This document shows positions 40,869 to 49,271 of a DNA stretch of 64,000 nucleotides, piece after piece (position 1 is the first letter of the stretch; each line of letters starts with the position of its first letter). Under the pieces are notes generated by a model. That model was not told the DNA's origin, did no database searches, and saw only the letters and a program-made list of their open reading frames with translations. The translations under genes and the position numbers were made by a program. This DNA is from Pseudomonas saponiphila. GTDB lineage: Bacteria > Pseudomonadota > Gammaproteobacteria > Pseudomonadales > Pseudomonadaceae. The stretch lies in NCBI RefSeq assembly GCF_900105185.1, contig NZ_FNTJ01000001.1, forward strand, positions 1,127,501-1,191,500, written 5' to 3'.

Positions 40869-41159
40869 ATGTTCGAGAAATTGCAACGGGCGTTCTGGAA
40901 GGCCCTGACTCCAGACTTGATCCCTGATCAGCCGAAGGCCCCCAAGGCCAGCGCCAGCCCGCTCAATGCCGCGATGCTGCAGGCCTTGGGCGGCAGCGCC
41001 AACATCAAGCACCAGCAACCCCTGGCCCTGACCCGCTTGCGCCTGGAACTGCACGACCCACAGTTGCTCGATGCCAGCGCCCTGCGAATGGCCGGGGTGC
41101 CGGCGGTGATGCCCCTGGCCGGTGGCGTGGTGCATCTGCTGCTGGGCTTGCCGGGCTAA
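40869..41159 (+). CDS. Small EIIB-like protein lacking the catalytic cysteine
   Basis: 96-aa protein after a basic 30-residue lead (MFEKLQRAFWKALTPDLIPD). From LGGSANIKHQQPLALTRLRLELHDPQLLD it aligns along the TreP IIB domain (LGGADNLEQAAHCVTRLRLALKDPSLVD). The residue at the phosphorylated cysteine is Ala/Leu (ALTRLR against CVTRLR), with one inserted residue, so it cannot carry the phosphate in the normal way. ATG 40869 overlaps the end of the PTS fusion (2 bp gap). A regulatory or structural role is possible; no function is established. Confidence 0.78.
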   Translation: MFEKLQRAFWKALTPDLIPDQPKAPKASASPLNAAMLQALGGSANIKHQQPLALTRLRLELHDPQLLDASALRMAGVPAVMPLAGGVVHLLLGLPG

Positions 41160-41169
41160 AGGGGGCTTT

Positions 41170-41234
41170 TTCGCCGGCAAGCCGGCTCCTGCCAGAGCGA
41201 TGCAAGCGCCGGTAGGCGCTGGCTTGCCAGCGAA
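41170..41234. repeat. REP pair after the EIIB-like gene
   Basis: TTCGCCGGCAAGCCGGCTCCT (from 41170) faces a diverged copy GGTAGGCGCTGGCTTGCCAG (ending at about 41234). The second is a sequence variant of the common REP, with CGCTGG for GCCGGC. Confidence 0.85.
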
Positions 41235-41364
41235 CAGGCCCGTTGCCAGCGTTACCGCCTGCGTCCGGTCGCCGCGCCGGCCTTACTGTTTCTCAACTGC
41301 GGGTGTATCGTATTCGCCTTTTGCGGGTCTGGGCCCGCCGCGGATACGTGAGGTAGTTGAGTCC

Positions 41365-42741
41365 ATGTCCTTTACCCGTCGACAAATACTCGGTGGTCTG
41401 GCCGGTCTGGTAGTGGTGGGCGTGGGAGCGGGCGGTGCTTCGCGTTACTGGCTGGGGAAAATGGCCGATGCCGAGGCCGGGCACGACTACGAACTGATCG
41501 CCGCCCCCCTGGATGTGGAGCTGGTGCCTGGGCACAAGACCGAGGCCTGGGCCTTCGGTCCTTCGGCGCCGGGCACCGAGCTGCGGGTGCGTCAGGGCGA
41601 GTGGCTGCGGGTGCGCTTCATCAACCACTTGCCGGTGGCCACCACCATTCACTGGCATGGCATCCGCCTGCCCCTGGAAATGGACGGCGTGCCTTACGTC
41701 TCGCAACTACCGGTGCTGCCGGGGGAATACTTCGACTACAAGTTCCGCGTGCCGGATGCCGGCAGCTACTGGTATCACCCCCACGTCAACAGCAGCGAGG
41801 AACTGGGGCGCGGCCTGGTGGGCCCGCTGATCGTCGAAGAGCGCGAGCCCACCGGCTTCCAGTACGAACGCACCCTGAGCCTGAAAAGCTGGCACGTGGA
41901 TGAAGAGGGCGCATTCACGCCCTTCAGCGTCCCGCGGGAAGCGGCGCGGGGCGGCACCGCCGGGCGCCTGTCCACCATCAACGGCGTGTCCCAGGCAGTG
42001 ATCGACCTGCCGGCGGGGCAGATCACCCGGGTGCGCCTGCTCAACCTCGATAACACCCTGACCTATCGCATCAACATTCCCGATGTCGAAGCGCAGATCT
42101 ATGCGCTGGATGGCAACCCCATCGAGCCGCGTCCCTTGGGCAAGGAATACTGGCTGGGCCCGGGCATGCGTATCTGCCTGGCGATCAAGGCGCCGGCGGC
42201 GGGGCAGGAACTGGCCCTGCGCAACGGGCCGGTGCGCCTGGGCACTTTGCGTTCGGTGGCTAACAACGACGCGCCGACCCAGTGGCCGCCAGCCCTGCCG
42301 GCCAACCCGGTGGCCGAGCCGGATCTCGACAACGCCGAGAAGCTCAACTTCAATTTCGAGTGGGTTGGCTCGGTCTCGGTGAATGTGGACAATGGCCAGC
42401 CGCCGAGCCTTTGGCAGATCAACGGCCAGGCCTGGGACATCACCGACAAGACCTGCGCCGACCGCCCGATTGCCACCTTGAAAAAGGGCAAGAGCTACAT
42501 TTTCGAATTGAAGAACATGACTCAGTACCAACACCCGATCCACTTGCACGGCATGAGCTTCAAGGTCATCGCCTCGAACCGCAAGAAGATCACTCCCTAC
42601 TTCACCGACACCTACCTGCTGGGCAAGAACGAGCGTGCCCGCGTGGCGCTGGTGGCGGATAACCCTGGGGTCTGGATGTTCCACTGCCACGTGATCGACC
42701 ACATGGAAACCGGCCTGATGGCCGCCATCGAGGTGGCGTGA
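41365..42741 (+). CDS. Multicopper oxidase, Tat-exported
   Basis: 458-aa oxidase with a twin-arginine signal (FTRRQILGGLAGLVVVGVGAG). The copper ligands are clear: HWHG, YHPHV, HPIHLHG and the type 1 site HCHVIDHMETG. That is the laccase/CueO-type three-domain pattern. No Met-rich CueO insert was noticed, so the natural substrate cannot be told from sequence. Its stop overlaps the tadA start by one nucleotide, so the two are translationally coupled even though their functions look unrelated. Confidence 0.92.
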   Translation: MSFTRRQILGGLAGLVVVGVGAGGASRYWLGKMADAEAGHDYELIAAPLDVELVPGHKTEAWAFGPSAPGTELRVRQGEWLRVRFINHLPVATTIHWHGIRLPLEMDGVPYVSQLPVLPGEYFDYKFRVPDAGSYWYHPHVNSSEELGRGLVGPLIVEEREPTGFQYERTLSLKSWHVDEEGAFTPFSVPREAARGGTAGRLSTINGVSQAVIDLPAGQITRVRLLNLDNTLTYRINIPDVEAQIYALDGNPIEPRPLGKEYWLGPGMRICLAIKAPAAGQELALRNGPVRLGTLRSVANNDAPTQWPPALPANPVAEPDLDNAEKLNFNFEWVGSVSVNVDNGQPPSLWQINGQAWDITDKTCADRPIATLKKGKSYIFELKNMTQYQHPIHLHGMSFKVIASNRKKITPYFTDTYLLGKNERARVALVADNPGVWMFHCHVIDHMETGLMAAIEVA

Positions 42742-43229
42742 TGCGTCAGATACGCCCGGCGGCGATCATCGACCGTAGCCGTGACCAGGACTTCATGCGC
42801 GAAGCCCTGGCCCTGGCCGCCCAGGGCGCGGCCCTGGGGGAAGTGCCGGTGGGCGCGGTGCTGGTATTGGATGGCCAGATCATCGGCCGCGGTTACAACT
42901 GCCCGATCAGCGGCAGCGACCCCAGCGCCCACGCCGAGATGGTGGCGATCCGTGCGGCGGCCCAGGCGGTGAGCAATTACCGGCTGCCCGGCAGCACCCT
43001 GTACGTGACCCTGGAACCTTGCAGCATGTGCGCCGGTTTGATCGTCCACTCGCGCATTGCCCGTGTGGTGTACGGCGCCCTGGAACCCAAGGCGGGCATC
43101 GTGCAGAGCCAGGGCCAGTTCTTCACCCAGGGGTTTCTCAATCATCGGGTGCTGTACGAGGGCGGGGTGCTGGCCGAAGAGTGCGGCACGGTGTTGAGCG
43201 AATTCTTCAAGGCGCGTCGAGCGCGCTGA
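42741..43229 (+). CDS. tadA: tRNA-specific adenosine deaminase TadA
   Basis: 162-aa zinc enzyme that converts A34 to inosine in tRNA-Arg(ACG). The catalytic HAE motif is in DPSAHAEMVAI and the zinc cysteines are in EPCSMCAG. An N-terminal ten residues (MRQIRPAAII) precede the usual RSRDQDFMREAL. ATG 42741 shares its A with the multicopper oxidase TGA. The gene marks return to conserved DNA after the accessory/trehalose block. Confidence 0.95.
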   Translation: MRQIRPAAIIDRSRDQDFMREALALAAQGAALGEVPVGAVLVLDGQIIGRGYNCPISGSDPSAHAEMVAIRAAAQAVSNYRLPGSTLYVTLEPCSMCAGLIVHSRIARVVYGALEPKAGIVQSQGQFFTQGFLNHRVLYEGGVLAEECGTVLSEFFKARRAR

Positions 43230-43249
43230 TCGCAAACGCGTCTGTGGTT

Positions 43250-43302
43250 TTCGCGAGCAAGCTCGCTCCTACCAAAACCGTAGGAGCCGGCTTGCCGGCG
43301 AA
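43250..43302. repeat. REP pair between tadA and cmoB
   Basis: A variant REP (TTCGCGAGCAAGCTCGCTCC, from 43250) faces a canonical copy (GTAGGAGCCGGCTTGCCGG, ending about 43302) across 8 bp. A further partial copy with a 17-bp insertion lies at about 43340-43377. Confidence 0.85.
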
Positions 43303-43390
43303 TAGACCCTTGAGCCTTGTGTCGCTCTGGCGGGCGCCTTCGCTGGCAAGCGGAACGCCGCCCGGCCAGCTCCTACGGGCGAGGGCGGGG

Positions 43391-44347
43391 TTATTTTCTG
43401 GCGACAATCACTGCGCGCATCGGCGCCGGCAAGCCTTCGATGGTCTTGCTGTGATCGTTGGGGTCGAGGAAGTCGCTCAGCGACTGGTACTTCATCCATT
43501 CGGTGCTGCGCTGTTCCTCGACGCTGGTCACGCTGACATCCACGCAACGCACATCGCTGAACCCGGCGCGTCGCAGCCACAGCTCCAGAGCCGGCACCGA
43601 GGGTAGGAACCACACGTTGCGCATCTGCGCATAGCGGTCTTCCGGCACCAGCACCTGATGCTGATCGCCTTCTACCACCAGGGTTTCCAGCACCAGTTCG
43701 CCGCCCTTGACCAGGCAGTCCTTGAGCGCCAGCAGATGCTCGATGGGCGAACGCCGGTGGTAGAACACCCCCATGGAAAACACCGTGTCGAAGCCTTCCA
43801 GGTTGGCCGGCAGGTCTTCGAAGGGGAACGGCAGATGCCACACCGACGGCTCTGACAGATAGCGCTGCACAGCCTGGAACTGGCAGAAGAACAGCCAGTT
43901 GGGGTCCACGCCGATCACGCTGTGGGCGCCGGCGCCGAGCATGCGCCACATGTAGTAGCCATTGCCGCAGCCGACATCGAGGATGCGTTTGCCTTCAAGG
44001 TTCAGGTGCGGCGCGACCCGCGACCATTTCCAGTCCGAACGCCATTCGGTGTCCACGTGCACGCCGAACAGGTCGAAGGGCCCCTTGCGCCAGGGCGACA
44101 GGCCCATCAGCGCGCTGCGCATCTGCGCCCGAGTGGCGTCGTCGCAGTCGGTGTCCAGGCGCAGGCCGTTGACCAGGTCGACTTCGCTGGGCTGGATCTT
44201 CGGCAATGCGTCCAGGGCGCTCTGCCAGCGTTCAAGGTCGCCATGGCCCTTTTCCATCTTGGCATCGAGCTGGGCTTGCAGACCGGCGGCCCAGGCGGCC
44301 AGGGGCGTGCCCGCCAGACGGCGGGCGAGGGGGGACAGATCAATCAT
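43391..44347 (-). CDS. cmoB: tRNA U34 carboxymethyltransferase CmoB
   Basis: 318-aa enzyme of the cmo5U34 wobble modification. It transfers the carboxymethyl group of Cx-SAM to 5-hydroxyuridine-34. The SAM-binding motif is [16 protein letters not shown], preceded by [18 protein letters not shown] and followed by [12 protein letters not shown], all typical of CmoB. Its start overlaps the cmoA stop by 4 nt (ATGA), so the pair is translated together. Confidence 0.95.
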   Translation of the reverse strand: MIDLSPLARRLAGTPLAAWAAGLQAQLDAKMEKGHGDLERWQSALDALPKIQPSEVDLVNGLRLDTDCDDATRAQMRSALMGLSPWRKGPFDLFGVHVDTEWRSDWKWSRVAPHLNLEGKRILDVGCGNGYYMWRMLGAGAHSVIGVDPNWLFFCQFQAVQRYLSEPSVWHLPFPFEDLPANLEGFDTVFSMGVFYHRRSPIEHLLALKDCLVKGGELVLETLVVEGDQHQVLVPEDRYAQMRNVWFLPSVPALELWLRRAGFSDVRCVDVSVTSVEEQRSTEWMKYQSLSDFLDPNDHSKTIEGLPAPMRAVIVARK

Positions 44348-45087
44348 GGCAGGGCAATCAACGAGGCAAAGTTAAGACACTGGAACCACGGCACGACTTT
44401 CGAGAACCCGGCGGCCAGCAGGCGTTCGCGGTGTTCTTCGAGGCTGTCGGGCTTCATGACGTTTTCGATGGCGCTGCGCTTCTGGGCAATTTCCAGTTCG
44501 CTGTAGCCGTTGGCGCGCTTGAAGGCGATGTGCAGGTCGGTGAGCAGGGCGTGTTCCTCGGCATCGTTGAAGCGCAGCTTCTCCGAGAGGATCAGCGCAC
44601 CGCCGGGCAGCAACGACTGGCGGATGCGCCCGAGCAGGGCCAGGCGCTGCTCCGGGGCGATGAACTGCAGGGTGAAGTTCAGCGCCACCACCGAGGCCGG
44701 CTGGAACTCCAGGGCCAGGATGTCGCCTTCGACCACCTGCACCGGCAGCAGCTCCTGGAACATCGAATCCTGGCCGTTGAGGTATTCCCGGCAGCGCTCG
44801 ACCATGGCCGCCGAATTGTCCACGGCGATCACTCGGCAACCGTCCGTGCGTACATGGCGGCGCAGGGCCTGGGTCACCGCGCCGAGGGACGCGCCCAGGT
44901 CATAGAGCACGCTGTTGGGCTGGGCGAATTGCGCCGCCAGCACCCCGAGGTTCTCGACAATGGTCGGGTAACCCGGCACCGAGCGCTTGATCATGTCCGG
45001 GAACACCCGCACCACATCCTCGTTGAAGGCGAAGTCGGGCACCTGGGCCAGGGGCTGGGCGAATAGGCGGTCGGGTTCTTTGCTCAC
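44344..45087 (-). CDS. cmoA: Carboxy-S-adenosyl-L-methionine synthase CmoA
   Basis: 247-aa enzyme making Cx-SAM from SAM and prephenate. [32 protein letters not shown] and [17 protein letters not shown] match the family's N-terminus and SAM fold. The frame is open 34 codons upstream, but GTG 45087 gives the conserved start. It is the first gene of the cmoA-cmoB operon. Confidence 0.93.
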   Translation of the reverse strand: MSKEPDRLFAQPLAQVPDFAFNEDVVRVFPDMIKRSVPGYPTIVENLGVLAAQFAQPNSVLYDLGASLGAVTQALRRHVRTDGCRVIAVDNSAAMVERCREYLNGQDSMFQELLPVQVVEGDILALEFQPASVVALNFTLQFIAPEQRLALLGRIRQSLLPGGALILSEKLRFNDAEEHALLTDLHIAFKRANGYSELEIAQKRSAIENVMKPDSLEEHRERLLAAGFSKVVPWFQCLNFASLIALP

Positions 45088-45201
45088 GGCGGTTCCGGCG
45101 ATGGCGATAAAAAAGAGGGCGGCATTGTAGCCGCTGCCGCAGGCTGCGATAAGGCCTGCGGGACCTTCAGGGGGGCAAGGGCGACACAAGGTGTGATGCT
45201 G

Positions 45202-45224
45202 TTCGCCGGCAAGCCGGCTCCTAC
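45202..45224. repeat. Single REP element upstream of cmoA
   Basis: TTCGCCGGCAAGCCGGCTCC, complete, with only a decayed facing copy (GGGGCCGGCCTGCCGATGG) at about 45232-45250. Confidence 0.8.
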
Positions 45225-45259
45225 AGATTGTCGGGGCCGGCCTGCCGATGGAAGGCGGG

Positions 45260-45895
45260 TCAGCGCGGCTTCTGGCTGAATGCCGAGGCGGCGATGCCCC
45301 ACTGGCCCAGCCAGTAGAAAATTATGATCAGGTAGGGCGCGGCATCGAAGGCCAGCACGAAGCGGCTGATACCGATCAGGCTGTCGGAGAAGGCGAAGCT
45401 CAGGGCCCCCGCCGCGGCCAGCGCCGCCGAGGGTTTGGGCACCGCTGAACCTAGGCGCGCCAGGGCCCGCCAGAGCATGGCGCTGATAGTCAGGGCGTAG
45501 ACGATCACCGGGACCAGCAACGGGCCCAGGCCGTGCTCGATCAGGATCGCCAGCAACACCCCGCCGATGGCCAGTGCCACCGCCAGCGGCAAGAGCGCCG
45601 GGCGTCGGCAGTCGCTGAGGTAAGCCTTGAGGTAGGCCAGGTGGGCCACCAGGAAGGCCCCGAGGCCGAACACGAACAGGTCCGAAGGCCAGGCCAGCAG
45701 CACGTCACCCAGCACCGAGAACAGCAGGCCGAGGATGATCCAGCGGCGGTAGTCTCCGGGCGGCGCATCGTGCAGCCAGCCCAGCAGGGCCAGTACCGGC
45801 AGCGGCTTGACCAGCAGGCACAGCAGCGTGGCATGCACGCTGACCCCGTAGATGAAGGTGGCGGCGCCCATCAGGGCCAGGATCAGCCAGCCCAT
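45260..45895 (-). CDS. YhhN-family lysoplasmalogenase-like membrane protein
   Basis: 211-aa protein with about eight hydrophobic helices. Conserved family features are [33 protein letters not shown], and [17 protein letters not shown]. Animal TMEM86 relatives hydrolyse lysoplasmalogen; bacterial function is little studied. The start is adjacent to the icp stop (1-bp gap), so it is in one operon with it, the order also known from the PA0777-PA0779 region of P. aeruginosa. Confidence 0.85.
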   Translation of the reverse strand: MGWLILALMGAATFIYGVSVHATLLCLLVKPLPVLALLGWLHDAPPGDYRRWIILGLLFSVLGDVLLAWPSDLFVFGLGAFLVAHLAYLKAYLSDCRRPALLPLAVALAIGGVLLAILIEHGLGPLLVPVIVYALTISAMLWRALARLGSAVPKPSAALAAAGALSFAFSDSLIGISRFVLAFDAAPYLIIIFYWLGQWGIAASAFSQKPR

Positions 45896-45896
45896 G

Positions 45897-46289
45897 TCAG
45901 TTCACCGTGATCGAGCAGTCGAAGGCTTTCACTGGCGCCTCTTCCGGAGCCCAGGGTTGCTGGTAGGTCAGCAACAGCCGGCCCTGGCCCGTGGCGAAGG
46001 CCTGGAAGCGCCAGGTCGACTGTCCGCCGCTGCCCACCAGCCCGGTGTCCTCGGGGTTGCTGTAGACCTCGGGGCTGACCTTGCGCAGGACGCCGCCAGC
46101 CGAATCCTGGATCGCCCAGCGATAGCCGGTGGTGGGGTTGCTGGGCAGGGTCAGGGTCAGGGTTTGCCCGGTGTGCAGTTGCAGGGGGCATTGGTTCGAG
46201 TTTTCCACGCTGACGTTTTGCTTGGGTTGGCTGGCGCAGGCGCCAAGCAGGGCGAGGCTGAGCAGGGCGAGCAGGCGGGGTACGGACAT
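45897..46289 (-). CDS. icp: Chagasin-type (I42) cysteine-protease inhibitor lipoprotein
   Basis: 130-aa lipoprotein: signal with lipobox ALLGAC, then the chagasin signature NPTTGYRW in the first loop, VGSGGQSTWRF in the GxG loop, and the later RLLLTYQQPW loop. The three loops form the wedge that blocks papain-like enzymes. The gene lies between yhhN and the Lon-type protease gene. An intrinsic periplasmic role against cysteine proteases is known for the family; target here unknown. Confidence 0.9.
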   Translation of the reverse strand: MSVPRLLALLSLALLGACASQPKQNVSVENSNQCPLQLHTGQTLTLTLPSNPTTGYRWAIQDSAGGVLRKVSPEVYSNPEDTGLVGSGGQSTWRFQAFATGQGRLLLTYQQPWAPEEAPVKAFDCSITVN

Positions 46290-46387
46290 GGGTCAGGAAG
46301 CTCCGATCATTCATGACGAACGGCGAGCATAACTGAAGATCACGGGCTATGTGGGAGAGGGGGCTGGAGGTTGGCGGTAATGGCCTG

Positions 46388-46440
46388 TTCGCCGGCAAGC
46401 CGGCTCCTACGCTTGTTTCGTGTAGGAGCCGGCCGGCGAA
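46388..46440. repeat. REPIN between icp and the Lon gene
   Basis: TTCGCCGGCAAGCCGGCTCC faces a shortened copy, GTAGGAGCCGGCCGGCG, that has lost CTTG. The right edge is 5 bp from the lon stop codon. Confidence 0.87.
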
Positions 46441-46445
46441 GGACG

Positions 46446-48866
46446 TTAGAACAGCACCTTGGCCACGTCGGCAAAACGCTTGGCAAAGTGCACGGTGAGG
46501 CCTTCCTTGAGGTAGTCCGGCAGTTCTTCGAAATGCCCGCGGTTGGGTTCCGGCAGGATCAGCTCAAAGATCTTCTGCCGCCGTGCCGCGATGACTTTCT
46601 CCCGCACCCCGCCAATGGGCAGCACGTGGCCGGTGAGGGTCAGTTCGCCGGTCATGGCCACGCCTTTTTTCGGCGGCTGGTTGCGCGCCAGGGACAGCAG
46701 GGCGCTGGCCATGGTCACCCCGGCACTCGGGCCGTCCTTGGGCGTGGCGCCTTCCGGTACGTGCAGGTGGACGAAGGCTTCGTCGAAGAACTTGCTGTCG
46801 CCGCCGAACTGCTTGAGGTGCGAGCTGACGTAGCTGTAGGCGATCTCCGCCGACTCCTTCATCACGTCACCCAATTGCCCGGTGAGCTTGAAGCCGCGGT
46901 TGTGGGTGTGGATCCGCGTGGCCTCGATCGGCAAGGTGGCGCCGCCCATGCTGGTCCAGGCCAGGCCGGTGATGACCCCGGTGCCGCTCAGGACCTGCTC
47001 GTTGCGGAACACCGGCATGCCCAGGGAGGCTTCCAGGTCCTTGGGGCCGATCTTGATCGTGGCGTCCGGATCATCCAGCAGCTTGACCACCGCCTTGCGC
47101 ACCAGCTTGCCCAGCTGTTTCTCCAACTGGCGCACCCCGGCTTCTCGGGCATAGCCGTCGATCACCGTGCGCAGGGCACTGTCGCTGATGCTCAGGCTGG
47201 TCTTGGCCACGCCGGCCTTTTCCAACTGCTTGGGCCACAGGTGACGTTTGGCGATGGCCAGTTTTTCTTCGGTGATGTAGCCCGACAGGCGAATCACTTC
47301 CATCCGGTCCAGCAGCGGACCGGGAATCGAATCCAGGGTGTTGGCGGTGCACACGAACAGCACCTTGGACAGGTCCATGCGCAGGTCCAGGTAATGGTCG
47401 AGGAAGTCGACGTTCTGCTCCGGATCGAGGGTTTCCAGCAGTGCCGAGGCCGGGTCGCCCTGGTAGCTCTGGCCCATCTTGTCGATCTCGTCGAGCATGA
47501 TCACCGGGTTCATCACCTCCACTTCCTTGAGGGCCTGCACCAGCTTGCCCGGCTGGGCGCCGATGTAGGTACGGCGGTGGCCCTTGATCTCGGCTTCGTC
47601 GCGCATGCCGCCGACACTGAAGCGGTAGAACGGCCGCCCCAGGGATTCGGCAATGGACTTGCCGACGCTGGTCTTGCCCACGCCCGGCGGTCCTACCAGC
47701 AGCACGATGGAGCCGCTGATCTCGCCCTTGTAGGCACCCACCGCGAGGAATTCGAGGATGCGGTTCTTGATGTCGTCGAGCCCTGCATGGTGCTGGTCCA
47801 GAACCTTGCGCGCGTGCTTGAGGTCGAGCTTGTCCTCGCCGTACACGCCCCAGGGCAGAGCCGTGGCCCATTCCAGGTAGTTGCGGGTCACGGCGTATTC
47901 CGGGGAGCCGGTTTCGAGGATCGACAGCTTGTTCATTTCCTCGGTGATGCGTTTCTGCGCTTGGGGCGGCAGTACCTTGCCAGCCAGGCGTTGCTCGAAC
48001 TGTTCCAGGTCGGCGCTGCGGTCGTCCTTGGTCAGTCCCAGCTCCTGCTGGATCACCTTGAGCTGTTCCTTGAGGAAGAACTCGCGCTGGTGCTCGCCGA
48101 TCTTGCGGTTGACCTCGGCGGAAATCTCTTTCTGCAGCCGTGCCACTTCGACTTCCTTGCGCAGCATCGGCAGGACTTTTTCCATGCGCTTGAGCATGGG
48201 CGCGCAGTCCAGCACCTCCTGCAACTCGTTGCCGGTGGCGGAGGTCAGGGCGGCGGCAAAGTCGGTCAGGGGCGACGGATCGTTGGGGCTGAAGCGGTTG
48301 AGGTAATTCTTCAGCTCTTCGCTGTACAGCGGATTGAGCGGCAGCAGTTCCTTGATCGCATTGATCAGCGCCATGCCGTAGGCCTTGACCTCGTCGGTGG
48401 GCTCGCTGGGCTGGTGCGGGTATTCGACTTCCACCAGATACGGTGGCCGATGGTGCTTGAGCCAGGTGCGGATACGCACCCGGGTCAGCCCCTGGGCGAC
48501 AAATTGCAGCTTGCCGTTCTCGCGGCTGGCGTGATGGACCTTGACCAGGGTGCCGTACTCCGGCAGGGCGCTAGTGTCGAAGTGCCGCGGATCATCCTGG
48601 GGCGTGTCCATGAAAAACAGGGCCAGGGAGTGGTGATCGGATTTGCTCACCAGCTCCAGGGTTTCGGCCCAGGGTTCGTCATTCACGATCACCGGCAGCA
48701 CTTGTGCCGGAAAGAACGGCCGATTGTGGATCGGGATGATGTAGACCTTGTCCGGCAGGCTCTGTCCGGGCAGGGCCAGGCCAGTGCCGTGGGCACTCGA
48801 TTGTTCGGTATTTTCCGGATCGACGTAGTCGCGGGGATCTTCGGGAAATTCTTGCTGGTCGCTCAT
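46446..48866 (-). CDS. asrA: Lon-type ATP-dependent protease (AsrA/Lon2 type)
   Basis: 806-aa cytosolic AAA+ protease. The N-terminal LON substrate domain (VYIIPIHNRPFFPAQ) is followed by Walker A GPPGVGKTS, Walker B VIMLDEIDKMG and the C-terminal Ser-Lys dyad at S714 (KDGPSAGVTM) and K757 (GGVREKVIAA). ATG 48866 follows CAGGAG; the upstream in-frame ATG lacks one. The neighbours icp and yhhN point to the PA0779 (asrA) orthologue, not the main lon next to clpX. AsrA in P. aeruginosa is tied to aminoglycoside response; transfer of that role is inference. Confidence 0.9.
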   Translation of the reverse strand: MSDQQEFPEDPRDYVDPENTEQSSAHGTGLALPGQSLPDKVYIIPIHNRPFFPAQVLPVIVNDEPWAETLELVSKSDHHSLALFFMDTPQDDPRHFDTSALPEYGTLVKVHHASRENGKLQFVAQGLTRVRIRTWLKHHRPPYLVEVEYPHQPSEPTDEVKAYGMALINAIKELLPLNPLYSEELKNYLNRFSPNDPSPLTDFAAALTSATGNELQEVLDCAPMLKRMEKVLPMLRKEVEVARLQKEISAEVNRKIGEHQREFFLKEQLKVIQQELGLTKDDRSADLEQFEQRLAGKVLPPQAQKRITEEMNKLSILETGSPEYAVTRNYLEWATALPWGVYGEDKLDLKHARKVLDQHHAGLDDIKNRILEFLAVGAYKGEISGSIVLLVGPPGVGKTSVGKSIAESLGRPFYRFSVGGMRDEAEIKGHRRTYIGAQPGKLVQALKEVEVMNPVIMLDEIDKMGQSYQGDPASALLETLDPEQNVDFLDHYLDLRMDLSKVLFVCTANTLDSIPGPLLDRMEVIRLSGYITEEKLAIAKRHLWPKQLEKAGVAKTSLSISDSALRTVIDGYAREAGVRQLEKQLGKLVRKAVVKLLDDPDATIKIGPKDLEASLGMPVFRNEQVLSGTGVITGLAWTSMGGATLPIEATRIHTHNRGFKLTGQLGDVMKESAEIAYSYVSSHLKQFGGDSKFFDEAFVHLHVPEGATPKDGPSAGVTMASALLSLARNQPPKKGVAMTGELTLTGHVLPIGGVREKVIAARRQKIFELILPEPNRGHFEELPDYLKEGLTVHFAKRFADVAKVLF

Positions 48867-49175
48867 GGAGGCTCCTGCGCGATGGGCTATGCAGGTTAGA
48901 TGGGGCAGGTCATGACGGGTTTCAATGGGCAACAGGTTTCAGCTTTTTTCCGGTCGGGGGAAAACCCGCCGCAGGCTTCGTCCAGCCGTACCGAGGGGGA
49001 ACTGCAGATGCACTTGCACACTCTGACGGAGATCGATTGTCAATAAAATGACTGTCTAATCACCGTTTTTATTGCGTGATCTTCTGCAATTTGCGGATTA
49101 ATCTGAACGACCGGAATGTCGGAACGATACTGGCATTTATTTGACGCACGCATTCAGCTTTTCAGAGGAATGGGT
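48867..49175. other. Divergent promoter region of asrA and the EAL gene
   Basis: About 310 bp with no gene. AT-rich segments at about 49030-49140 (TTGTCAATAAAATGACTG and following) probably hold the promoters of the two divergent units, but boxes could not be assigned with certainty. Confidence 0.45.
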
Positions 49176-49271
49176 ATGAAGAATGGACTTTTCAGCGCTC
49201 GGCGGTCGTCGCCCGCTGCACCAGGTTTCTGGACCGAGGGGCGATCAGATTCGCTGAGCACGACCCTATGA
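49176..49271 (+). CDS. 31-codon ORF coupled to the EAL gene
   Basis: ATG 49176 follows AGAGGAATGG and reads 31 codons (MKNGLFSARRSSPAAPGFW...LSTTL) to a TGA at 49269-49271 that overlaps the ATG of the next gene (TATGA). The overlap and the ribosome site suggest a small translated leader, with re-initiation at the EAL gene. The peptide itself has no recognised family and only a weak hydrophobic part. It may be a regulator of translation rather than a functional peptide. Confidence 0.5.
   Translation: MKNGLFSARRSSPAAPGFWTEGRSDSLSTTL

Noticed and set aside
46371..48899. 842-codon open frame on the + strand opposite asrA
   Set aside because: Antisense shadow of the Lon-type gene; no recognisable domain and composition of a reverse frame.
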